From JAOXRU01 sp965247735 (GTDB lineage Bacteria > Bacteroidota > Bacteroidia > Flavobacteriales > Flavobacteriaceae): a DNA stretch of 64,000 nt. The translations under genes were made by a program, and so were the position numbers. The stretch spans positions 2,356,001 to 2,420,000 of the forward strand of contig CBDFHN010000002.1 in assembly GCA_965247735.1 (NCBI GenBank), written 5' to 3'. Under the pieces are notes generated by a model. It saw only the letters and a list, made by a program, of their open reading frames with translations, was not told the DNA's origin and ran no database searches. Positions 26,180 through 32,734 of the stretch are shown piece by piece. Numbering within the stretch: the first letter of the stretch is position 1; every line of letters starts with the position of its first letter.

Positions 26180-26791
26180 ATGAGTTTAGTTCTAGAAAAC
26201 CACACAGACAAAGCAATACAAGAAAGCATTAGCTATAGCGAATATGAAACCTTGGTAAGCAACCTAGTGAGCGAAGGCAAATCTTCAAGTCCCGAACATC
26301 TGGATGCGCTAGTTGAGTACACTAAACTTAACGAACGTAGAATGAAACGTTGGACAAAAACATTTAAGTTTGGTGATGGTGCCAAAGAAAAAATACAGGC
26401 ATTCAACAAAAAAGTAACTTGGCTGGTTATTACAGAAAGCTGGTGTGGAGATGCAGCACATACGATGCCTATAATTGACAAAATTGCTTCTGAATCTAGC
26501 AATATAAATTTTAAAGTTGTCTTAAGAGATCAACAGCTTCCGTTAATGGATCAACACCTAACTAATGGTGGTAGATCTATTCCTAAACTGATTATGATTG
26601 ATGATGAAACCGGTGATGTACTTAATACTTGGGGACCAAGACCATCTGAAGCCACAAAACTGGTTGAAGACTATAAAGAGGAACACGGCAAACTTACTCC
26701 AGAATTTAAACAAGAATTACAAGTTTGGTACAATAAGAACAAAGGACAAAATACGCAAGACGACTTACTAGAGTTACTTTCCTTGAAATAG
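26180..26791 (+). CDS. thioredoxin-family protein
   Basis: A 203-aa thioredoxin-like protein without signal peptide. An N-terminal helical part (about 1-85) precedes a thioredoxin fold with TESWCGDAAHTMPIIDKI. Only one cysteine remains at the CxxC position (WCGDA), so it cannot form the usual disulfide alone. The cis-proline loop region is RSIPKLIMID. Such proteins are common in Bacteroidota, and the role is not known. It overlaps the convergent TonB-C-like gene by 18 bp at the 3' ends. Confidence 0.78.
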   Translation: MSLVLENHTDKAIQESISYSEYETLVSNLVSEGKSSSPEHLDALVEYTKLNERRMKRWTKTFKFGDGAKEKIQAFNKKVTWLVITESWCGDAAHTMPIIDKIASESSNINFKVVLRDQQLPLMDQHLTNGGRSIPKLIMIDDETGDVLNTWGPRPSEATKLVEDYKEEHGKLTPEFKQELQVWYNKNKGQNTQDDLLELLSLK

Positions 26792-27508
26792 ATAAGTAAT
26801 TGTTCCTATTTGTTCTGGCTTTGAAGAAGAATCGAACCGAGATTGCAATGCGTACAACATTGCATTTTCGGTTAAGCAACCATTTGTAGTTGAACTACTA
26901 GTACCGTTAATTGTAGCTTCTGTAACATCGCCATAAGAGTTAACTCTAATATTAACCACAATTTTTCCAGACACCAAACAAGTATAAATTGGAATAGGTA
27001 ACTTCTGTTCTATTCTATCTAATAAAGAATAAGACACTGATGCATTTTTATTGGTGGTATTCACCGTCTTAAGGGCGTTAGTAGTTTTCTCGCCATAAGA
27101 CTGCTCTATTTTTTTTCTTTTTTTGATAAGTTCCTGAAGCTTGGCATAGCCGTTTTCCGAACTTAACAGTTCATTTTTGCCTTCTTCGGTATCATTATCA
27201 TTTGCTGCTTCTGAAGTCTTTCCTTCTTCAACTAACTCTTCTAACGTTTTTAAGGGCTCTGGAGCATCAAGTCTACTTTTAGCAGTTTCATTATATGCCA
27301 TGTGAGTTTTAACTACAGCTGCAGCTTGCTGTTGTTCTATGAACTCTGCTTCTTGAAGTAATTCTTCTAGCTCCTCTTCTAGGGTAATTTCCATTAGGTA
27401 TTCTTCTTCTTGCTCAGAAGACATCCCTACATTGAACAATAACAGTACAACAATAGACATCAATAAAAATGTAATCAGAAAAGAAAGCTGATTTCGGTTA
27501 AGATTCAT
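26774..27508 (-). CDS. TonB C-terminal-like envelope protein
   Basis: A 244-aa protein from the ATG at 27508 (MNLNRNQLSFLITF). It has one N-terminal membrane helix (about 7-27), an acidic region (EITLEEELEELLQEAE) and a low-complexity linker. A C-terminal segment (GKIVVNIRVNSYGDVTEATI...TITYLFQGK) resembles the TonB C-terminal fold. It is probably anchored in the inner membrane with the tail in the periplasm. The frame is open upstream to 27598 with an ATG at 27556; those starts would overlap truB and put a basic tail before the helix, so 27508 is preferred. It lies downstream of truB in the same operon. Confidence 0.68.
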   Translation of the reverse strand: MNLNRNQLSFLITFLLMSIVVLLLFNVGMSSEQEEEYLMEITLEEELEELLQEAEFIEQQQAAAVVKTHMAYNETAKSRLDAPEPLKTLEELVEEGKTSEAANDNDTEEGKNELLSSENGYAKLQELIKKRKKIEQSYGEKTTNALKTVNTTNKNASVSYSLLDRIEQKLPIPIYTCLVSGKIVVNIRVNSYGDVTEATINGTSSSTTNGCLTENAMLYALQSRFDSSSKPEQIGTITYLFQGK

Positions 27509-27539
27509 ACTTCTATAACCTGTTTTTTTTGAATTTATT

Positions 27540-28247
27540 TTACTTTTTGTCTTCATTGATCTGGAGGCTCTCCTCAAATTGTTCAGGAGTGATACCATTA
27601 TTTACGTCATAAAGTCCTATTTTGGTTCTTCTCAATGCAGATAAATGTGCGCCGGATTGCAATGCTTTTCCAAAATCGTGTGCTAAAGACCGGATATAAG
27701 TACCTTTACTACAAACAACTCTAAAGGAAATTTCTGGTAAGTTAACCTTAGTGATTTCAAACTCAGAAATCTCAATCTTTCTAGAATTAATTTTTACTTC
27801 CTCGCCTGCCCTTGCATATTCATAAAGTCGTTTTCCATCTTTTTTTAAAGCGGAAAATATAGGAGGATATTGTTCTATTTCTCCAACAAACTGCTTAGTA
27901 GTCTCTTTTATAAGCTTTTCTGAAATATGTTCCGTTGGAAAAACTTCATTTATCTCCGTTTCTAAATCATAGGAAGGGGTTGTTCCACCAACAGTAATTA
28001 CTCCTGTATATTCCTTAATTTGCCCTTGAATATCTGCTATTGTTTTGGTGAATTTACCTGTACAAACAATAAGCAATCCTGTAGCTAAAGGATCTAAGGT
28101 CCCTGCATGACCCACTTTTATTTTTTTTAGATTGAATTTTTTTCGAATTGCCCATTTAATTTTATTAACTCCCTGAAACGAAGTCCAATTTAAAGGCTTA
28201 TCAATCAATAAAACTTGTCCGTTTAAAAAATCAGCTTCGGTTTTCAC
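27540..28247 (-). CDS. truB: tRNA pseudouridine-55 synthase TruB
   Basis: A 235-aa pseudouridine synthase of the TruB family with the catalytic aspartate in KVGHAGTLDPLATGLL. DKPLNWTSF lies at the N-terminus and CSKGTYIRSLAHDFG near the C-terminus. It converts U55 of tRNA T-arms to pseudouridine. It is part of the leftward ftsX-DUF3098-uppP-truB operon typical of flavobacteria. Confidence 0.96.
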   Translation of the reverse strand: MKTEADFLNGQVLLIDKPLNWTSFQGVNKIKWAIRKKFNLKKIKVGHAGTLDPLATGLLIVCTGKFTKTIADIQGQIKEYTGVITVGGTTPSYDLETEINEVFPTEHISEKLIKETTKQFVGEIEQYPPIFSALKKDGKRLYEYARAGEEVKINSRKIEISEFEITKVNLPEISFRVVCSKGTYIRSLAHDFGKALQSGAHLSALRRTKIGLYDVNNGITPEQFEESLQINEDKK

Positions 28248-28297
28248 TTTATAAAATATGGGTTAGTAAGTCATCATTAAGAAATATTACTGCAAAA

Positions 28298-29089
28298 TTA
28301 GCTAAAACTAAAGCCAATCGCAATAACACCTACAACAAGACAATATATAGCAAAATATTTCAATTTGCTTTTTTTAACTATAGCAATCATCCATGTACAA
28401 GCTGCTAATCCAGAAATAAATGCTGCTGCAAAACCTATAGACATTGGTAGCATTTGCGAACTCTCAAAAGTTAAATCACCTCCAAGAAAATCTTTTGCTA
28501 TTTTCCCTAAAATCAACGGCACTACCATTAAAAAGGAAAAACGAGCAGCTTTCGTTTTATCATTTCCTAATAAAACAGATGTTGATATTGTTGCTCCACT
28601 TCTTGATATACCAGGTATCATAGCAATTGCTTGCGATATCCCTATTACAATTGCATTGCTATTACTAACATTTTTTACTGTATTTTTTGCCTTATCAGCA
28701 AAATACAATAGTATTGCTGTCACCAAAAGCATACAGCCTACCAAAAGAATGTTACCTCCAAAAAGTTGTTCTAATTGCTCTTCAAAAAATAACCCTACAA
28801 AAACAGCAGGTATCATTGATATAATAATTTTTAGAGAAAACTTTGTTTGTTCGTTCCATTTAAACTGAAATAACCCCTTTAATATCTCTAAAATATCCTT
28901 TCTAAAAACCACAATGGTACTTAAAGCTGTGGCAAAATGTAAAACCACTGTAAAAAGAAGGCTTTCTTTAGGAAGAGAGTTATCTCCCAATATTGCTTTT
29001 CCAAGCTCCAAATGCCCACTAGAAGAGACTGGTAAAAACTCGGTTAATCCTTGAATAATACCAAGTATAATTGCGTCTAAAATATCCAC
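28298..29089 (-). CDS. uppP: undecaprenyl-diphosphatase UppP (BacA)
   Basis: A 263-aa multi-pass inner-membrane phosphatase with the conserved GLTEFLPVSSSGHLELG and MIPGISRSGATISTS motifs. It recycles undecaprenyl pyrophosphate for peptidoglycan and other glycans. It lies 4 bp downstream of the DUF3098 gene and 50 bp upstream of truB. Confidence 0.96.
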   Translation of the reverse strand: MDILDAIILGIIQGLTEFLPVSSSGHLELGKAILGDNSLPKESLLFTVVLHFATALSTIVVFRKDILEILKGLFQFKWNEQTKFSLKIIISMIPAVFVGLFFEEQLEQLFGGNILLVGCMLLVTAILLYFADKAKNTVKNVSNSNAIVIGISQAIAMIPGISRSGATISTSVLLGNDKTKAARFSFLMVVPLILGKIAKDFLGGDLTFESSQMLPMSIGFAAAFISGLAACTWMIAIVKKSKLKYFAIYCLVVGVIAIGFSFS

Positions 29090-29093
29090 TATT

Positions 29094-29348
29094 TTATTTC
29101 TTTTTATGAGGGTTTAGGAGAATTGCATAAATTTCGATACCAAAACCTATCAAAATCAATGTTGGCGCCAAGCGTATTCTTTGAAAATTAAAAATAGCTG
29201 GATTAAATACATTTGGATCATCACTACCACCACCACTCATCAAAATAAAACCAAGGGCAATAAAAGCTAAACCAATAAACATAAATTGATAATTTCTTTT
29301 TTGAAAGATAAACTCCTTATTAGAAGTTATGTTTTTTTGATTTTTCAT
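29094..29348 (-). CDS. DUF3098 family small membrane protein
   Basis: An 84-aa protein with two membrane helices (about 22-40 and 58-77) and a GGGSDDPNVFNPAIFNFQRI loop between, the hallmark of DUF3098. Function unknown; it is conserved between ftsX and uppP in flavobacteria, which hints at an envelope or division role. Its start codon follows directly on an intact start-codon repeat unit, which interrupts this otherwise compact operon. Confidence 0.88.
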   Translation of the reverse strand: MKNQKNITSNKEFIFQKRNYQFMFIGLAFIALGFILMSGGGSDDPNVFNPAIFNFQRIRLAPTLILIGFGIEIYAILLNPHKKK

Positions 29349-29439
29349 GTGTCTATATTATTTTATTAAATCGGTCACATGGTACATCTTTATTAGTCAT
29401 TTCCTTGGGTGTAGAATCCTTTGTTAATGGATGTTTCAT
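29349..29439 (-). repeat. dispersed start-codon repeat, copy E1 (intact)
   Basis: A 91-bp unit identical to the consensus except for two silent changes (GAA, AAA). It is headed by ATGAAA and ends TAGACAC before the ATGAAA of the DUF3098 gene. CATGTG (29376-29381) can pair with CACATG (29346-29351), which contains the start codon. It lies in a housekeeping operon, which shows that the element is not confined to the pigment cluster. Confidence 0.88.
29353..29439 (-). CDS. repeat-encoded 28-aa peptide (copy E1, consensus sequence)
   Basis: A 28-codon frame giving the family consensus: MKHPLTKDSTPKEM followed by TNKDVPCDRFNKII. The peptide has charge clusters, one cysteine and no membrane segment. 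The stop lies four bases before the DUF3098 start codon. Confidence 0.42.
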   Translation of the reverse strand: MKHPLTKDSTPKEMTNKDVPCDRFNKII

Positions 29440-29527
29440 GTGTCTATATTATTTTATTAAACCGATCATATCTTGTTCAATTATAGTCATTCCTTAGATG
29501 CTAAACTCCTTATCATACTCGTTTCAT
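29440..29527 (-). repeat. decayed copy E2 of the start-codon repeat
   Basis: An 88-bp unit directly upstream of E1. It keeps ATGAAA at the head, AAGGAATGACTATAA in the middle and the full TTTAATAAAATAATATAGAC end before the ATGAAA of E1. The reading frame has several stops, and the CATGTGACCG core is mutated (ATATGATCGG). It is an older neighbour of E1. Confidence 0.75.
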
Positions 29528-29592
29528 CTGTTCACAGTTTGCTTTACTAACGATCTTATACTTTTATAATTGTACAATTAATCTCCGCAAAT

Positions 29593-30471
29593 TTAATAAT
29601 ATAAATCTTCTGTCCTAAGATTTAAGAAACGTTGTGTTGCAAAATAGGTGCTTATCCATGAAATTACTATGCCCAAAAGAAAAACTCCTGAAAAAACAAT
29701 CGCTAAATTTACAACATCATCCAACAATCCAAGTTCGGGAAAGTTAGTATTCATATAAAAGATAGCTCCAGCCAAAGCCAAAAGCGCTACAATAGCACCA
29801 ATCATGCCTAACTTAATACTACTCCAAACAAATGGTCTTCGAATAAACCGCTTTGTAGCACCAACCATTTGCATTGTTTTTATAATAAAACGTTTTGCAT
29901 AAATAGCCAGACGGATTGAACTATTAATCAATAATACTGCAATTAAAGTAAAAACAGCACTTGCAACTAAGATCCATAAACTTATTCGTTTTATATTATC
30001 ATTTAATAACGAAATCAATGGTTTGTCATAAGTCACCGTATCTACATATGTTTTGGAAGAAATATCACTTGCTATTGACGCTAATGAATCTTGATTCACA
30101 AAATTTGCATTTAAAGTAATATCAATAGAGTTCTGAAGCGGATTATACCCCAAAAAATCTATGAAATTTTCACCAATTTCTTCGCTATGCAATTCGGCAG
30201 CGTCTTCTTTGGACACAAAAGTTGCTGTTTTAGTATATGATGCTAAAGCCAAACTTTTTTGCAATTGATCAATTTCTATTTGCTTTGCATTATCCTTTAA
30301 AAATACGGCAACAGTAACCTGCTCTTTAAAATGATTTGCTAACTTATTAGTATTCAGGACAAGTAAGCCCAAAACCCCTAATAAAAAAAGCACCAACGCA
30401 ATACTTAAAATTACCGAAAAATAAGAAGATATTAATTTTCGTTTTTGATAGCGTTCAAAAGATTTACTCAT
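29593..30471 (-). CDS. ftsX: cell division ABC transporter permease FtsX
   Basis: A 292-aa FtsX-type membrane protein with an N-terminal helix (about 17-40) and an extracytoplasmic domain (about 45-165) with SLALASYTKTATFVSKEDAA. Three C-terminal helices follow with the MVGATKRFIRRPF segment conserved in FtsX. With FtsE it regulates peptidoglycan hydrolases at the septum. It is the first gene of the leftward ftsX-DUF3098-uppP-truB operon; two repeat units lie directly downstream. Confidence 0.93.
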   Translation of the reverse strand: MSKSFERYQKRKLISSYFSVILSIALVLFLLGVLGLLVLNTNKLANHFKEQVTVAVFLKDNAKQIEIDQLQKSLALASYTKTATFVSKEDAAELHSEEIGENFIDFLGYNPLQNSIDITLNANFVNQDSLASIASDISSKTYVDTVTYDKPLISLLNDNIKRISLWILVASAVFTLIAVLLINSSIRLAIYAKRFIIKTMQMVGATKRFIRRPFVWSSIKLGMIGAIVALLALAGAIFYMNTNFPELGLLDDVVNLAIVFSGVFLLGIVISWISTYFATQRFLNLRTEDLYY

Positions 30472-30540
30472 AGTATTCTATATTGGTAGTGTAAAAATAA
30501 TAAAGTAATTTTAATCTCAATAGAAATTAAACGTTAAGAG

Positions 30541-31494
30541 ATGAAAATAGTGATATTTGGGATTGGCGGTGTAGGTGGTTATTTTGGAGGAAAACTTGCT
30601 AAAGCAGGATTTGATGTTACTTTTATTGCTAGAGGGACACATCTTGAAGCCATTAAAAAAAATGGGCTTACCGTAAAAAGTATAGCTGGTGATTTTAAAG
30701 CGATTCCTACTTTAGCTACTGCTAACATTAATAACATAGAAAATCCTGATTTGATTATTCTTGGTGTAAAATCATGGCAAGTAACCGCCACGGCAAAATT
30801 AATCAAACCTATTTTAGCTCCACAAACCATGGTTCTCCCTTTGCAAAACGGTGCCAATAATGTAGAAGAATTATTAAAAGTCTTACCTAAAAAAAATGTT
30901 ATTGGAGGATTATCTAGGATAATCAGTTTTGTAGAGTCTCCTGGAGTAATAAACCATTTTGCTTTTAAACCGCAATTGGACTATGGAGAATTAGACAATA
31001 TTAAAACCGAACGAATTCAAAATTTAAAGGCAGTTTTTGATAGCGCAGGCTTTGAAAATCACATCTCCAATGATATTCAAGCTTCTATTTGGGCAAAATT
31101 TTTATTTATTACCACAATAAGCGGAATTGGCGCTTTAACCAGAAGTCCAATTGGAGTGATGAGAACCGATCCTTATATAAAAGGACTGATGCAACAAACA
31201 GCTGACGAAATACTAAGCATAGCAAAAGCCAAAAACATAGCTATTGATCAATCTGCAATAACTACCGCTTTTACTGCTATTGAAAATCAAAACCCAGAAT
31301 CAACAGCTTCCATGCAACGAGACCTTATGGAAGGTAAACCTTCAGAACTAGAAAATTTTAATGGATATATCGTTAACGAAGGCAAACGCCTAAATATTCC
31401 TACACCTCTGAATGAATTTATATATCGCTGTTTATTGCCTCAGGAAAATAAAGCACGGTTAGGTGTAAAAATTACAAACTCAACTCAAAAGTAA
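30541..31494 (+). CDS. panE: 2-dehydropantoate 2-reductase
   Basis: A 317-aa ketopantoate reductase (ApbA/PanE). The NADP-binding motif is GIGGVGGYFGGKLA at 7-20; PLQNGANNVEEL, SPGVINHF and WAKFLFITTISGIGALTRSP follow. It reduces ketopantoate to pantoate in coenzyme A synthesis. Normal length; it diverges from ftsX. Confidence 0.9.
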   Translation: MKIVIFGIGGVGGYFGGKLAKAGFDVTFIARGTHLEAIKKNGLTVKSIAGDFKAIPTLATANINNIENPDLIILGVKSWQVTATAKLIKPILAPQTMVLPLQNGANNVEELLKVLPKKNVIGGLSRIISFVESPGVINHFAFKPQLDYGELDNIKTERIQNLKAVFDSAGFENHISNDIQASIWAKFLFITTISGIGALTRSPIGVMRTDPYIKGLMQQTADEILSIAKAKNIAIDQSAITTAFTAIENQNPESTASMQRDLMEGKPSELENFNGYIVNEGKRLNIPTPLNEFIYRCLLPQENKARLGVKITNSTQK

Positions 31495-31501
31495 AGCTAT
31501 T

Positions 31502-31561
31502 GGTTTACTTTTTAATATATTTGTAAAGGCATTGGTTTACTTTAATTCATTTTAGTAAACC
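31502..31561 (+). promoter_or_regulatory. promoter with operator repeats of the mobile-mystery pair
   Basis: A -7-like element TATATTTG (31516-31523) lies between one GGTTTACT (31502-31509) and a palindrome made of GGTTTACT (31534-31541) and AGTAAACC (31554-31561) with a 12-base gap. The three identical half-sites flank the likely transcription start, which is the expected layout for repression by the HTH protein encoded directly downstream. Confidence 0.6.
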
Positions 31562-31576
31562 TAAAAGATTACAATT

Positions 31577-32038
31577 ATGAGGGATAAGAAGAAACTTTTA
31601 ATTGAGCAACTAGATCAAAAACTAGAACCTTTTCAAAAAACAGAATTGATCCTAGTCCCAGACAAAGGATGGATAAACACCATAAGAATTGCTCTTAATA
31701 TGACTATGTCTCAACTTGGAGAAAAACTAAATATTACTAGGCAGGGTGTGAAAAAAATTGAAGAAAGCGAATCTAAAGGCACAATATCAATCAACTCTTT
31801 AAAAGAAATAGGAAAATCCCTAGACTTAAAGTTTGTATATGGATTTGTCCCAAAAGATGGTTCTATTGACAATTTCATCAGCTTAAAAGCTGAAAATCTA
31901 GCTCGAAAAATTGTACAAAGAACTAATCAAAACATGAGATTGGAAAATCAAGGGATCGGCGATAAAAAAATTAACGAATCAATCAAAGACTTGGCAGATC
32001 AAATAAAAAGAGAAATGAGAAAATCATTATGGGATTAG
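31577..32038 (+). CDS. mobile mystery protein A (HTH regulator)
   Basis: A 153-aa protein with a Cro/C1-type helix-turn-helix (about 34-80: MTMSQLGEKLNITRQGVKKIEESESKGTIS). It matches the 'mobile mystery protein A' family, which is always found before the Fic protein of the pair. It probably represses its own operon through the GGTTTACT sites just upstream. The stop overlaps the start of the partner gene by 10 bp. Confidence 0.85.
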   Translation: MRDKKKLLIEQLDQKLEPFQKTELILVPDKGWINTIRIALNMTMSQLGEKLNITRQGVKKIEESESKGTISINSLKEIGKSLDLKFVYGFVPKDGSIDNFISLKAENLARKIVQRTNQNMRLENQGIGDKKINESIKDLADQIKREMRKSLWD

Positions 32039-32625
32039 AACTTAAATATCAAGATGGACAAACACCTTTAAATGAAGAAGAAAAGGAAGGCCTTAAGATA
32101 AAATCTATAACCACACAGAAAGAACTTGATGAATTTGAGCAATTAAACATTGAAAAAGCAGTTGAATGGACCATACATTCTAACCTGAAATCTGAAAAAA
32201 TATTGACGGAAAAGTTCATAAGGAATTTACACAAAAAAATGTATAGTGATGTATGGAAATGGGCGGGTGAATTCAGAAAAACGCATAAAAATATTGGAAC
32301 AAAATGGACTAAAATAGGAGTAGAACTAAAGAGCCTAATTGATGATACCAAATATTGGATAAAAAATAAGACTTATTCCCCCGAAGAAATTGCCATAAGA
32401 TTTAAACATAGAATTGCATCTATTCATTGTTTCCCTAATGGCAATGGAAGACATTCAAGAATGATGGCAGATATAATTATTGAATCTATTTTTAGACAAA
32501 ACATTTTCTCTTGGCACAAATCAAATATGATCAAGGCAAACGAAACAAGAAAAAACTATATTAAAGCATTAAAATCAGCTGATAATGGAGATATAACTCC
32601 GCTAATAGAGTTTGCTCAAAATTAA
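32029..32625 (+). CDS. mobile mystery protein B (Fic domain)
   Basis: A 198-aa Fic-domain protein. The catalytic loop HCFPNGNGRHSRMM (near residues 135-148) fits HxFxxGNGR, so AMP or another nucleotide could be transferred to a target protein. It matches the 'mobile mystery protein B' family. With partner A it resembles a toxin-antitoxin-like or regulatory pair that moves between genomes. No separate Fic-inhibitory helix gene is seen. It overlaps gene A by 10 bp and is followed by leuS on the same strand. Confidence 0.86.
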   Translation: MGLELKYQDGQTPLNEEEKEGLKIKSITTQKELDEFEQLNIEKAVEWTIHSNLKSEKILTEKFIRNLHKKMYSDVWKWAGEFRKTHKNIGTKWTKIGVELKSLIDDTKYWIKNKTYSPEEIAIRFKHRIASIHCFPNGNGRHSRMMADIIIESIFRQNIFSWHKSNMIKANETRKNYIKALKSADNGDITPLIEFAQN

Positions 32626-32664
32626 AATATTAAACATAAGTTTTAGTATTTAGCGGTATAACTG

Positions 32665-32672
32665 TATTTTTG
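32665..32672 (+). promoter_or_regulatory. possible -7 element of leuS
   Basis: The bases TATTTTTG match TAnnTTTG about 60 bp before the leuS start codon. No clear TTG -33 element is seen, so support is partial. Confidence 0.35.
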
Positions 32673-32734
32673 TCCGCATTAACATAATAACGTCTTGTCA
32701 TTATTTGATTTAGACATACTTTAAGCGGATAGAG

